Source: JAFDVL01 sp043736395
Lineage (GTDB): Bacteria > Acidobacteriota > Blastocatellia > RBC074
Direction of reading: 5' to 3'
Assembly (NCBI GenBank): GCA_043736395.1
Contig: JAYTCQ010000056.1
Location: 1-50,335 of the forward strand
Length of the DNA: 50,335 nt
The stretch's first letter is position 1. Each line of letters opens with the position of its first letter. The notes under the pieces are model-generated. The model saw only the letters and a program-made list of their open reading frames with translations, had not been told where the DNA came from and ran no database searches. A program made the translations under genes and the position numbers. This document shows positions 27,101 to 33,806 of this stretch, piece after piece.

Positions 27101-27686
27101 CAGCCACTATGGTTGAGCGTGATCCGGTAGTGCTGGCCCAGCCTGCTTTGGCACGTACGTCAGCCGCCGGGGTACCGCTGCTCTGTCCGGTATTTTCGAG
27201 CGCCCATTGCGCACTAAAATTTGGATCGTTTGGTGTCGGCAGTGCCTGCACCGTATTAGCAGTTTTCGTCAACAGATAATTCGGTTCGACCCATTCCACC
27301 GCTGTATTGATTTGTTTGATTTCCAAGAGAGCTGAATCCAAATTCAGTTGATCCTTGATAATCAGCTTTTTGATATCGCCTTTGGTTTTTAGTTCCTTGA
27401 TTTCCTTACCATACGTTTGACCGATTTGCGCAATCACTGCCGGATCAGCAAAAGGCTTGAACTTAATCAACAATTCCCCGCCTTTGTGCGCATGCAGGTT
27501 CCCCTGCGTCACCACAGCTTTACTCACTTTAGTAACGGATTTTTTGATCTCGCTTTTCTTCGTTGGCAAAGCAATAGTTGGCGAATACGCCAATAAAAAC
27601 GAAAGAATGTTAACGATTAAGGCACGGAAATTGCGGGGGGGTAAGGCTAAACATGGGTCGTCTCCTAAATGAATCTGCAAATACAA
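21108..27686 (-). CDS. Giant secreted subtilase-RHS/YD-repeat protein with variable C-terminal tip
   Basis: About 2,190 residues. After a hydrophobic signal stretch (21-40) and an inhibitor-like propeptide (about 65-140) comes an S8 subtilase domain (about 155-470) with D198 in VIDTG, H254 in DHGHGT, N346 and S413 in NTGTSGSA. A Gly/Asn-rich linker (474-507) leads to a long shell of YD repeats (about 580-1930) closed by the RHS core ending YSYVKNDPVNYIDPEGL (to 1974). The last 218 residues are a separate tip with poly-Gly, a glycine-zipper hydrophobic stretch (IEIGVGGVVGGIQG onward) and a charged end. RHS proteins encapsulate toxin tips; here export would be by Sec and the attached protease could process the protein. 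The coordinates begin at a TTG without ribosome binding site. The likely true start is ATG 27654, but a run of seven C (27635-27641) puts it out of frame. Confidence 0.85.
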   Translation of the reverse strand: MYLQIHLGDDPCLALPPRNFRALIVNILSFLLAYSPTIALPTKKSEIKKSVTKVSKAVVTQGNLHAHKGGELLIKFKPFADPAVIAQIGQTYGKEIKELKTKGDIKKLIIKDQLNLDSALLEIKQINTAVEWVEPNYLLTKTANTVQALPTPNDPNFSAQWALENTGQSSGTPAADVRAKAGWASTTGSRSTIVAVIDTGADLNHSDLKNNLWVNQKETNGNKNKDDDGNGFVDDEFGWNFVNDTPNPQDDHGHGTVMAGLIAAEGNNAAGIAGVMWQGAVMPLKALDASGSGYVSDVVDALDYAIASNVSVINCSFGTAANSQALSDAIARTASAGILVVTSSGNNGQDLQNSPQYPASYTLNNLITVGATTNLDDLAPFSNYGAAVHVGAPGVGLISTQLGGGYSLNTGTSGSAALVAGVAGLLKTQRGWVSGFAIRQAILDSVRTVPQLNGKVSTKGVVNLGGSIATLLATGNPGSGGGNNGGGGNGGGNNGGGSGGGTTSNGMNLDLMRANTPVKPDPKVYINNLPAPGYDDPAGGSGTASYFVSQNLPKNEVGAADGDPTEPTDPTGGGQTGATSINLGSQNINFAAPVLSLSGRAGLGLDLAMNYNSKVWMKDTATSKIVFNSDKGYPAPGWRIGFGAIEGKNNSGAVGPFLGTTGNLSYTYIEPDGSRHELNSGVNSGSPTIFTSFDSTYIEFDSSSKKLRFMNGTCVTFGSTSVNDFLFLPTQIKDRNGNFITIQNQTQSNNNVVIDYIIDTLGRYIDFFYENDRLTRVRELRTANNQNVTSWLSVPIGDPTWYNYLIIDWQPVTVSVSFSGLTTDPTTINGTQVFMPARLDYPSGHSYKCFYNSYVQMYLVEKWNPTITGQGAARRVAYTRYDQPSMNATSYPAGAVVAPTVYTTAQTDCPKFANRWEWAENWNLTAGVPQEVNYQYSFDLAANFSTVTDPQGRIYRTDLNPGSNPQDVVSRTYTNATTYNLGAGTSLKTITTRYIKDTGPTYVSNQRVSQVTITDGSFSRKTAIAYTSVSGAALPMDSDEYDAAGINVYRRTHTDYNTSTDYSTRHIIGLPSSSKVYSGAGVTLLAQVNYAYDEGYLFLNSSVDNVIQSDVSTGNPAGSLNGNSAVGRGNLTTTTQYSVSGGVASSPRTVGQRPVYDSQGNVRGVYDVNNNLVAYEMWDNYSNKPAGAGETHAFPTRIIELSLYQSGAKFDWFTGNVLENYHIQGASQSGTHQNVVTYNYDFADRRIAELRPDGGYTTYNFWDNWMAVATYTLIEGTNKSYSYKNYDGAGRTIRQGGDLADGVATKFTATNIEYDNVGRGKRTTNPTAVNGNFVPIDDDVALGFQWTTTTYDALDRPTQVMHPDSDSVDYSYVGCGCAGSSTVLVDDERGKKRKTVKDHLGRLKEAYDLTSIGANTYSRVAYSYTPLDQMTTIAHYDNGIVKHQDRTFAYDGYGRLTSQTTPEAGTTGYTYTALDQVLTATLANSSTRTFTYNTRGLVSDITYNGTLTQNVHYEYNNEYGARTLMQEKNPSSGAVESSTTYAYNAFVQLQTETRSFKGLTGTYSVGYQYNLAGGVKTMTYTANTFVKNVNYAYNAVGGLSGIGTNIRSGGAANDTTNVMSGFQYRGFGAVKQVNYGNGKQLKASYDAKRLQMTYLSVHAASNENDKIVSLDYNYYNGGSNNGRVQKITDYLDGAYTATYAYDDQNRLASATAIAYTRGYAYDAWANFTGVTATGGGELSSYSLSYATNGSGAPLNNRISNAGQSYDNAGNMAVDLNGQVYSYDAANRIKSVTGNKFMEYDGDGHRVLSDESAIGNTKLWYLWSTVLGQPVVELGSTGGVYRAYVYSPGGQQVAQQSYDTGFHWTHSNHLGSGYKMTDSTGAVVFREEFDPHGQTALRVSNNGPFYLSHKFTGYERDLGTNTDYAKARQYHHNNGRFMQADPLSLGASDLSNPQSLNLYSYVKNDPVNYIDPEGLNLIAPDYWERIESSHGVGGGNGIFSPGIHSISSTSVSTRTGFNFIGSPIEWGSWVTTISYFAFGGGGGSAKGGGGGGTSGGGSTQSPMMPTSMGPLPAKQEKFNKRQDCYASANRERANALRVLQHAEYATAKTYGTSTKIEIGVGGVVGGIQGYRSGGIKTGVRGFGWGAVGTLAAETLYSYLGAFVDNRAEYQRIFDKFRAANDKCNEGVSAEDIK
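27635..27654 (-). other. Poly-C tract and out-of-frame ATG at the start of the subtilase-RHS gene
   Basis: On the minus strand ATG at 27654 has AGGAG 7 bases upstream, but reading from it gives 14 codons and a stop at 27610. Between them lie seven C (27635-27641). With six C the frame would run MFSLTPRNFRALIV and on into the gene, a classic signal peptide with R7 and R10 before the hydrophobic core. The tract is thus either a slippage switch or an indel in this sequence. Confidence 0.7.
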
Positions 27687-27815
27687 ATGAGGTAAAATGC
27701 TGATGCGTTCAACTGCAAAATGGCTTGAAAAAAACTTCCAACAATGGTTCTGATTGCTTCGTTCTGAAAGTTACTTCATCTAATTTTTTAAGGGTAACGC
27801 TTTAGACAGGCGAAA

Positions 27816-27880
27816 AGTATGGCGAGATTTTTTATTTGTCAAGCGCTGAAACGTAAATATTCAAAATATTTACGTTTCAG
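27816..27880 (-). promoter_or_regulatory. Candidate promoter of the subtilase-RHS gene, next to a long hairpin
   Basis: A consensus TTGACA (27837-27842, minus strand) is followed after 15 bp by CATACT (27816-27821). Immediately upstream, 27846-27880, lies a perfect 16-bp inverted repeat with 3-base loop (core AACGTAAATATT). The hairpin could end the transferase transcript or bind a regulator beside the -35 box. The leader would be about 150 bases. Confidence 0.42.
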
Positions 27881-27913
27881 AGTAGCAAGTTTTCAGTCTG
27901 TAATTCAAAAAAC

Positions 27914-28546
27914 TTATGATGAATTACCAGCTATCCATTGTGTTCCCCATTCGTATACTTCCAAACCCGAAAATCGTTTTTTATAATCATAATGAGAAGG
28001 CTCGCGGTATGCATAACCCAAATAATAAAAGCGTTTTCCTAACTCCATTGAATATCGAATCGAATTCAAAATCAGAAAAATTCCCAGACTTCGCTGCTTA
28101 ATTTCCGGCTCGAAAATCGAATAGACACTGGACGTTGAATGTTCTCCCAGATCAAGAAAACTGACTCCGAGTAACGCCCCGTTTTGGAACAGACAAACTT
28201 CTTTGGTTTCGCACGGAATGCGCGCAGGAGTTGAAGATAAAAAATCGTAAATCGAATCGGGTACATTTTCAGTAAACCTGATTTTATGCCGTTGAAATAA
28301 GGCTTCTTTTTCCTCGTCAAGAAAGGCTTCACGGATGACAACTTCCAAATCTGAATTGGTTTTGAGGATTCGTTTCAAACTCGTACTCAACTGAAATGCA
28401 GATAAATCTATCCGCAGTGGGGTCACGTGTTTTTCATCTACACGTGAATACCGAAAAAAATATTCGCCAAAATGTCGCCATCCGTGTGCCCAGAGATAAT
28501 CCATCTGCGAGGCGTTGAACTGGTCATTGAAAAAATATTCATTCAT
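27914..28546 (-). CDS. Bpt/ATE-like aminoacyl-tRNA-protein transferase
   Basis: 210 residues from ATG 28546; the longer frame runs into a foldback repeat and is rejected. The C-terminal GNAT-like half has GALLGVSFLDLG, SSVYSIFEPEIKQRSLGIFLILNSIRYSMELGKRFYYLGY and YKKRFSGLEVYEWG, the hallmarks of arginyl/leucyl-tRNA-protein transferases, which add an amino acid to protein N-termini as N-degron signals. The N-terminal half keeps GWRHFGEYFFRYS and the PLRIDL..F..S.SLKRILK motif, but the cysteine pairs of classical ATE/Bpt proteins are missing. Whether it adds Leu or Arg cannot be told. Downstream of the E1 gene on the same strand. Confidence 0.75.
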   Translation of the reverse strand: MNEYFFNDQFNASQMDYLWAHGWRHFGEYFFRYSRVDEKHVTPLRIDLSAFQLSTSLKRILKTNSDLEVVIREAFLDEEKEALFQRHKIRFTENVPDSIYDFLSSTPARIPCETKEVCLFQNGALLGVSFLDLGEHSTSSVYSIFEPEIKQRSLGIFLILNSIRYSMELGKRFYYLGYAYREPSHYDYKKRFSGLEVYEWGTQWIAGNSS

Positions 28547-28550
28547 CGAA

Positions 28551-28760
28551 GTAGCGAAAACTTTCCAGTTTGCGTTTTGGTTGCTGCGAATTTTGCAAAT
28601 AACCAAACCGCTTATGTCAGGTCTCGTCTTAAAATATTTACCGTCAAAAATGCAAACTGGAAAGTTTGCGCTTCAGGCAAGCTTTCCAGTTCGGATGATT
28701 CTTCAGTTTTCTGACAAAATATTTGGAACGTAAAAACGCAAACTGGAAAGTTTGCGCTAC
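28551..28760. repeat. Foldback element A (210 bp, 28-bp terminal inverted repeats)
   Basis: The ends 28551-28578 and 28733-28760 are inverted copies with 27 of 28 bases equal (GTAGCG[CA]AAACTTTCCAG...). Each arm is itself palindromic (CGCAAACT-GGAA-AGTTTGCG). A third copy lies inside at 28645-28672, in the same direction as the right end and preceded like it by AAAATATTT. It fills the space between the E1 stop (28762) and the transferase ATG (28546). No gene inside; REPIN/MITE-like. Confidence 0.85.
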
Positions 28761-28761
28761 T

Positions 28762-30834
28762 TTAATATTTTGCTAACTCTAACGCTTTCGCATACACATC
28801 TTCCACCTGCGGTAAGACAACTCGTTCAAGAATTTTCGAGAATGGAACCGGAGTATCCGTACTGCCGACGCGATAAATCGGAGCATCAAGATATTCAAAA
28901 TATTCTGACGCGATGCGGGCCGCGACTTCGCCTCCGGCTCCGCCTGTTACTTTGTCTTCGTGAACGATTAAAACTTTACCTGTCTTCTTTACGGTTGCAG
29001 CAATGGCGTCCATATCTAAGGGCGAGATAGAACGCAGGTCGAGAACCTCGGCTTCGACGCCATGTTCCTGTGCTAATTGATTGGCAGCGCGGATCGCCCA
29101 ATGAACCGGAGTTCCGTAAGCAATGATTGAAAGGTCGCTACCTTCGCGCCGAATCTTGGCTTTGCCAAACGGGATTTCGTAATCATCGCCCGGGTCTGGA
29201 GCCTTAGCGAATGGCTGGTTATACAAATATTTCGGTTCCAGGAAAAACGTAATTCCCTGATTTCTGAGAGCGTGCCGTAACATCCCTGTCGCATCATCCG
29301 GGAATGCCGGAACGACGACGCGGATGCCGGGAATTCCGATCAGCCAGCCTTCGAGATTTTGTGAATGATAAAGTCCACCACCGATGTATCCACCGGAAGC
29401 CAGACGAATCACAATGTTTGGGCTGAACTGTCCTTTACTGCGATAATAATCGTGCGAAATATCAATCAACTGTTCAGCTGCCGGCCAGTAATAATCGGCA
29501 AACTGAGCGCCTTCGATAATCACACGAATGTCTTCACGAAACCGCGATAAACCATTTGCTGTGGCGCTAATGTAATCTTCGGCAATCGGGCCGTTAAAAA
29601 CCCGCTTATTGCCGAATTCCTGCAACATTCCCATGTTGACGTTGAAGACGCCGCCCTTCTCTTTTGAAGCGACATCCTGCCCCCATAAGAAAGTATTCGG
29701 ATTGCGGCGGAACTCAGTCTTCATCGCATTGTTGATGCCTTCCAACAGCGAAATCATCTTGCCGCCTTCTTTAGGATTTTGTCCTTCAGCAGGGATTGGC
29801 AATTCTGGCGGCAACACAAATTCCGTCGCCGAGGCCGGATCAGGATTTGGAGCGGCTTCCGCGCGTTCCTGTTCAGCATTGACGTGATCTTTATTCTCTT
29901 CTTCGATCGTTAACAGCTTGAGCGGATCAACTTTTTCAATCTGCAACAAGTGATTTTTAAGACGAACTAACGGATCACGCCGGCGTAAATCGAGGATTTC
30001 CTCTTCCGTACGATATTTTTTATCGTTGTCGGAGTTGCTGTGCGCATAAATGCGGACACACGAAGCATGAACGAGTACCGGCCCGCCGGTTGCTTTCACA
30101 TACTCGACGGCTTCATCCATTGCCGCTACTGAATCAAATGGATTCGTCCCATCACAATTGATGATTTTCAATCCGCCGATGCCTGTGTAGTTATCAGAAA
30201 CTATTGGATTCGCCGTTTGTTCCCAGACCGGAACGGAAATTCCGTAGCCGTTGTTCTGCACGACAAAAATTACGGGAACCTGTTCGCGTCCGGCACCATT
30301 TAAGGCTTCAAAAACGTAGCCTTCTGAACACGACGATTCACCCTGACTCGAAAAAGCAATCGCATCGCTGCCGTAGTATTTAATGCCCCGCGCGACACCA
30401 ACTGCCTGCGAAGCGTGATTTCCGGTGGCGGAAGAAACGTTCTGAATTCCAATCGAAGGTTTACCAAAATGATTGCTCATGTGGCGACCGCCACCGGCTA
30501 CGTCGTCGTCTTTGGAAAGTCCATTCAAATAAACTTCGTAGGCCGAAAGACTTCCCGCCATACAGGTCAGCATGTCGCGGTAATACGGAAACAGAAAATC
30601 TTTGCCCGGACGGAAAGCCAGCCCTAAAGCCATCTGAATTCCGTCATGTCCAACATGCGAAGCGTGATAGCCCCAGCCTTTGGATTGTTTACTATAATTT
30701 CTGGCTTTTTCATCAAGCAGGCGCGCCTGATGCATTAAACGATACCAATCAAGCTGAGTCTCAACCGGCACACGAGTACTACCAACAACTAGAGGATCAA
30801 CCTCAGCGGAAATAACTTGTTCTTCTTTTTTCAT
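28762..30834 (-). CDS. 2-oxoacid dehydrogenase E1, fused alpha and beta subunits
   Basis: 690 residues from ATG 30834 (AGGA upstream; the longer frame adds an unrelated head). Residues about 25-330 are the E1 alpha part with GNHASQAVGVARG and the thiamine diphosphate motif, here G165-E-S...N194-N195 where most enzymes have GD. A Pro/Ala/Glu linker (about 318-355) joins the E1 beta part (360-690) with EGAQFADYYWPAAEQL and the terminal LRSISPLDMDAI..T..K.LIVHED segment. It decarboxylates a branched-chain 2-oxoacid (or pyruvate) and passes the acyl group to E2. E2 and E3 genes are not in the window. Such fusions occur in Bacteroidota and Acidobacteriota. Confidence 0.9.
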   Translation of the reverse strand: MKKEEQVISAEVDPLVVGSTRVPVETQLDWYRLMHQARLLDEKARNYSKQSKGWGYHASHVGHDGIQMALGLAFRPGKDFLFPYYRDMLTCMAGSLSAYEVYLNGLSKDDDVAGGGRHMSNHFGKPSIGIQNVSSATGNHASQAVGVARGIKYYGSDAIAFSSQGESSCSEGYVFEALNGAGREQVPVIFVVQNNGYGISVPVWEQTANPIVSDNYTGIGGLKIINCDGTNPFDSVAAMDEAVEYVKATGGPVLVHASCVRIYAHSNSDNDKKYRTEEEILDLRRRDPLVRLKNHLLQIEKVDPLKLLTIEEENKDHVNAEQERAEAAPNPDPASATEFVLPPELPIPAEGQNPKEGGKMISLLEGINNAMKTEFRRNPNTFLWGQDVASKEKGGVFNVNMGMLQEFGNKRVFNGPIAEDYISATANGLSRFREDIRVIIEGAQFADYYWPAAEQLIDISHDYYRSKGQFSPNIVIRLASGGYIGGGLYHSQNLEGWLIGIPGIRVVVPAFPDDATGMLRHALRNQGITFFLEPKYLYNQPFAKAPDPGDDYEIPFGKAKIRREGSDLSIIAYGTPVHWAIRAANQLAQEHGVEAEVLDLRSISPLDMDAIAATVKKTGKVLIVHEDKVTGGAGGEVAARIASEYFEYLDAPIYRVGSTDTPVPFSKILERVVLPQVEDVYAKALELAKY

Positions 30835-30963
30835 CCTACTTTCCTTATGAATCCTTTGGAAGCTGCGGAATATTGTGAAGTAATGCAGCATTTTAGGAGC
30901 GAGAGACGTATTTTGCAAACCGATCACGTCCCCACATTTAAGTAGACACTAACTCGCAAAGGA

Positions 30964-31695
30964 TCAATTTAGTTTCAAAAATCTTTTTAACTGAATATCC
31001 TTGTATTGAACCTTCATCGGTTCACCTGGAATAATCGGCATTGCCAAAACTCCTGAAACTGCTGATTTCATTGCTTCCCGATCATCCAGCTCAGCAGTTT
31101 TCTTCTTGTTAATTTTCAAGACAATCCGACTGCCGATGGCGCTAATATAATATTCATTCCATTCCTCTAAATTCATTTTTCCAAGAATCGTATCAGATAT
31201 ATTTTCTTCTATTGTCGTTTTCTTCCCGCTTTCATCAATCACGGATTTTTGCCCTCGTGCCGCTAACGATTTTCTGGGGCCATATTCATCCCAAATTCCA
31301 CCGAGGTATGGCCCTGATGTAGCAATATCCGCTTGATAACCCCAAACCAATCCCTTTTCTTTGACCTGCGAACGAAACTGCATTCCTGAATTCGCTTTGG
31401 CTCCGAAAATTCGGAACTTAAATTTTAATTCAAAATCGCCGACTTCTCCGCCCTGCCAGACGATGAATTGATTGAACGGCGGATTATGATCTTTGGTAGT
31501 CGTGCCAGTAATCGCTCCGTCTTCAACAGAAAAGTAGCTCATATCAGGCGCTTTCCAGCCCTTGAGAGTTTTCCCATCAAAAATGCTAACCCAACGCGGC
31601 CCTCTGTCTTTGCTGGCTTGAAGACCATAAATTGAAATAAACATTAAGGGCAGGCAAACCAAAATCAATTTAAATCGTAATAACTTTGAGATCAT
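30964..31695 (-). CDS. Secreted DUF1080 protein (second copy)
   Basis: 243 residues from ATG 31695; a TTG three codons upstream is also possible. Signal peptide about 1-27 (LILVCLPLMFISIYG). The DUF1080 domain shows WVSIFDGKTLKGWK, VEDGAITGT, GDFELKFKFRI, NSGMQFRSQ, WNEYYISAIGSRIVLKINKK and a final YKDIQLKRF strand. It shares the framework of the protein at 11622-12281 but is clearly diverged and belongs to the branch with the NSGMQFRS motif. Probable periplasmic sugar-derivative hydrolase. It has TATAAA at 31707-31712, so the mRNA may have nearly no leader. Confidence 0.88.
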   Translation of the reverse strand: MISKLLRFKLILVCLPLMFISIYGLQASKDRGPRWVSIFDGKTLKGWKAPDMSYFSVEDGAITGTTTKDHNPPFNQFIVWQGGEVGDFELKFKFRIFGAKANSGMQFRSQVKEKGLVWGYQADIATSGPYLGGIWDEYGPRKSLAARGQKSVIDESGKKTTIEENISDTILGKMNLEEWNEYYISAIGSRIVLKINKKKTAELDDREAMKSAVSGVLAMPIIPGEPMKVQYKDIQLKRFLKLN

Positions 31696-31823
31696 ATTTT
31701 TCAACTTTTATAGCGCGAATTAAAGTAGCTGTGATTAGCTTTAAATATTATCCGTGAATTCGCCTATCAAAAGCTACTATGCTAGACTACGCCACGTTTT
31801 TTTTCAGTTTAATTGCGATTAAA
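31696..31823. promoter_or_regulatory. Divergent promoter region between the DUF1080 and kinase genes
   Basis: The 128 bp must hold both promoters. Minus strand: TATAAA at 31707-31712, 11 bases before the ATG, pointing to a leader of a few bases. Plus strand: TATGCT at 31778-31783, 40 bases before the kinase ATG. No good -35 boxes are visible. Confidence 0.4.
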
Positions 31824-33755
31824 ATGTATTGTACAAATTGCGGAAAATCTGTCTCCTCCGAACAAGAAAGCTGCGATTCCTGTGGCTCGACTATTTCCCG
31901 TCCCAACGCAAATTATAACAAAACGGTTGTTGAGACTCCGAATTCCGCCCCCTTTTTAGGGATGAATGCAAAGCTGGAAGCCGGAAGAATTCTTGGCAAC
32001 CGATATGAAATTATCACGCCAATTGGTTCTGGTGGAATGGGGACAATTTACAGCGCTCGCCGCATCAATATTGGTGATTTAGTCGCCGTGAAGGTGCTGC
32101 GTCCCGATGTCGTCACCGATTCGCTCTCGCGTGAAAGATTTCAACGTGAAGCTCAGGCTGCAGCCAAGCTCCATCATCCCAATGCGGTTGTCATTCACGA
32201 TTTTGGACAAGAGCCTGATGGCGTTACTTATATCGTCATGGAACTGTTGGAAGGTCGCAGCCTGCGTAACATTCTTCAGGAACGTAAAGTCATCAGTCCT
32301 AAATTAATTGCGCCATTGCTGAAACAAGCTTGCGCCGCCATCGAAGCCGCACATCGTCAGGGGATCATTCATCGTGATCTCAAACCCGATAATTTCATTT
32401 TGCTGGAAACTCCAGACGGCGCAATTCATGTAAAATTACTGGATTTTGGAATCGCAAAATTGCTTGATCGCTCCGATCACGATCCGAGATTAACGCTGAC
32501 GCAAACCGGCACTGTCATTGGCACACCAAATTATATGTCGCCCGAGCAATGTCAGGGCGAAGAACTTGACGCGCGGAGCGATATTTACAGCCTCGGAGTT
32601 GTGCTCTACGAAATGCTGACAGGATCGCAGCCCTTCAGCGCGACTAATCCAACCGGAATCGCCGTCAAGCATGTGACCGAAAAACCCTTGAAGTTAAGCC
32701 AAAAAAACCCGGCGATCACAACTGAAGTCGAAAAAGTAATTCTCAAGGCGTTAGAAAAAAAACCGGCAGACCGTCAGCAATCAGCTTTGCAATTAGCGCA
32801 GGAATTTGAAGACGCCGAACAGCGAATCTTTAAACCAAATTTCTTGATTCCGATCCCGGCAGAGCCAGAGGTAAATGATTTCTCGCTTGTTGACGCGGCT
32901 CGTTCGACATCAATGGCTCCGATCTATGCGACGATTGCAACGTTGATTTTATTAGGAGGAATCGCGCTCTGGTGGTTCTTCTGGAAGCAACCGGAACCAG
33001 CGCAAAAAAATCCAAACAGCAAAAATTCTCCGACGAATCCGAAGCGAATTATTGCCCCGGAAGGAATGATTTATGTTGATGGAGGAGAATTTACGATGGG
33101 CAGAAATAGCGGCAACGATCTTGATTCGCCCGCGCATCAAGTCACGCTCAAGCCTTTCTTTATTGATCGAACTGAAGTAACCAATCTCGTTTATAAAAAA
33201 TTCATCGACGCCAAAAATTATCCAGCGCCATCTGATTGGAACGGAAATTTATTTCCTGAAGGTCAGGCCCAATTTCCTGTGACTGATCTCACCTGGAACG
33301 ACGCAAATGCCTTCGCTTTATGGCTTAAGAAACGGCTTCCCACCGAAGAAGAATGGGAGTTCGCCGCACGCGGCACCGACCAGCGAAAATATAACTGGGG
33401 CAATGAATTTGTTGATGGAAAAGCCAATCTCCAAAATAGTTCAAGCGTGGTGCGAAAGAACAAATTACCCGTCGGAAGTTTTCAAGACAGCACGAGTCCG
33501 TTCGGCGCAGTTGATATGATTGGAAATGTTTGGGAGTGGACGGCCAGCAGCTTAAAACCGTATCCAAACGGACGAGCGATTGATCAGAAAGGCTATAAAA
33601 ATTTAAAGGTTATTCGCGGCGGCGCGTGGATGAGCGAACCAGCACAGGCGACGACCACCTATCGCCGCGGATGGCCTGCGACCAGAGCCGATTGGGGCCA
33701 AACCATCCCCGATTATTCCGCCACCGGATTTCGCTGCGCGCAGGATGTGCAGTAA
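31824..33755 (+). CDS. Zinc ribbon-Ser/Thr kinase-FGE-sulfatase fusion protein
   Basis: 643 residues from ATG 31824, chosen because the zinc ribbon starts there (C3-x2-C6 and C17-x2-C20). The Hanks-type kinase domain (about 61-330) has the glycine loop IGSGGMG, K90, HRDLKPDN (183-190), DFG (207-209) and SPE (239-241), so it looks active. One membrane helix (about 366-387) places the kinase in the cytoplasm and the C-terminal part outside. The latter (about 412-643) is a formylglycine-generating-enzyme-like domain, with GGEFTMG, FFIDRTEVTN, RLPTEEEWEFAARG, GNVWEWT and IRGGAW. These domains often sense or bind and are not always catalytic. Signal and substrate are unknown. Confidence 0.9.
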   Translation: MYCTNCGKSVSSEQESCDSCGSTISRPNANYNKTVVETPNSAPFLGMNAKLEAGRILGNRYEIITPIGSGGMGTIYSARRINIGDLVAVKVLRPDVVTDSLSRERFQREAQAAAKLHHPNAVVIHDFGQEPDGVTYIVMELLEGRSLRNILQERKVISPKLIAPLLKQACAAIEAAHRQGIIHRDLKPDNFILLETPDGAIHVKLLDFGIAKLLDRSDHDPRLTLTQTGTVIGTPNYMSPEQCQGEELDARSDIYSLGVVLYEMLTGSQPFSATNPTGIAVKHVTEKPLKLSQKNPAITTEVEKVILKALEKKPADRQQSALQLAQEFEDAEQRIFKPNFLIPIPAEPEVNDFSLVDAARSTSMAPIYATIATLILLGGIALWWFFWKQPEPAQKNPNSKNSPTNPKRIIAPEGMIYVDGGEFTMGRNSGNDLDSPAHQVTLKPFFIDRTEVTNLVYKKFIDAKNYPAPSDWNGNLFPEGQAQFPVTDLTWNDANAFALWLKKRLPTEEEWEFAARGTDQRKYNWGNEFVDGKANLQNSSSVVRKNKLPVGSFQDSTSPFGAVDMIGNVWEWTASSLKPYPNGRAIDQKGYKNLKVIRGGAWMSEPAQATTTYRRGWPATRADWGQTIPDYSATGFRCAQDVQ

Positions 33756-33806
33756 CATTAGTCACTGAATGTTGAGGAAATATAGTTCAACAAAGGAAGC
33801 AGAAAG

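Noticed and set aside
28551..28760. Repeated 21-bp units as a CRISPR array
   Set aside because: Copies are palindromic, in both orientations and unevenly spaced, with no cas genes; a foldback element explains them better.
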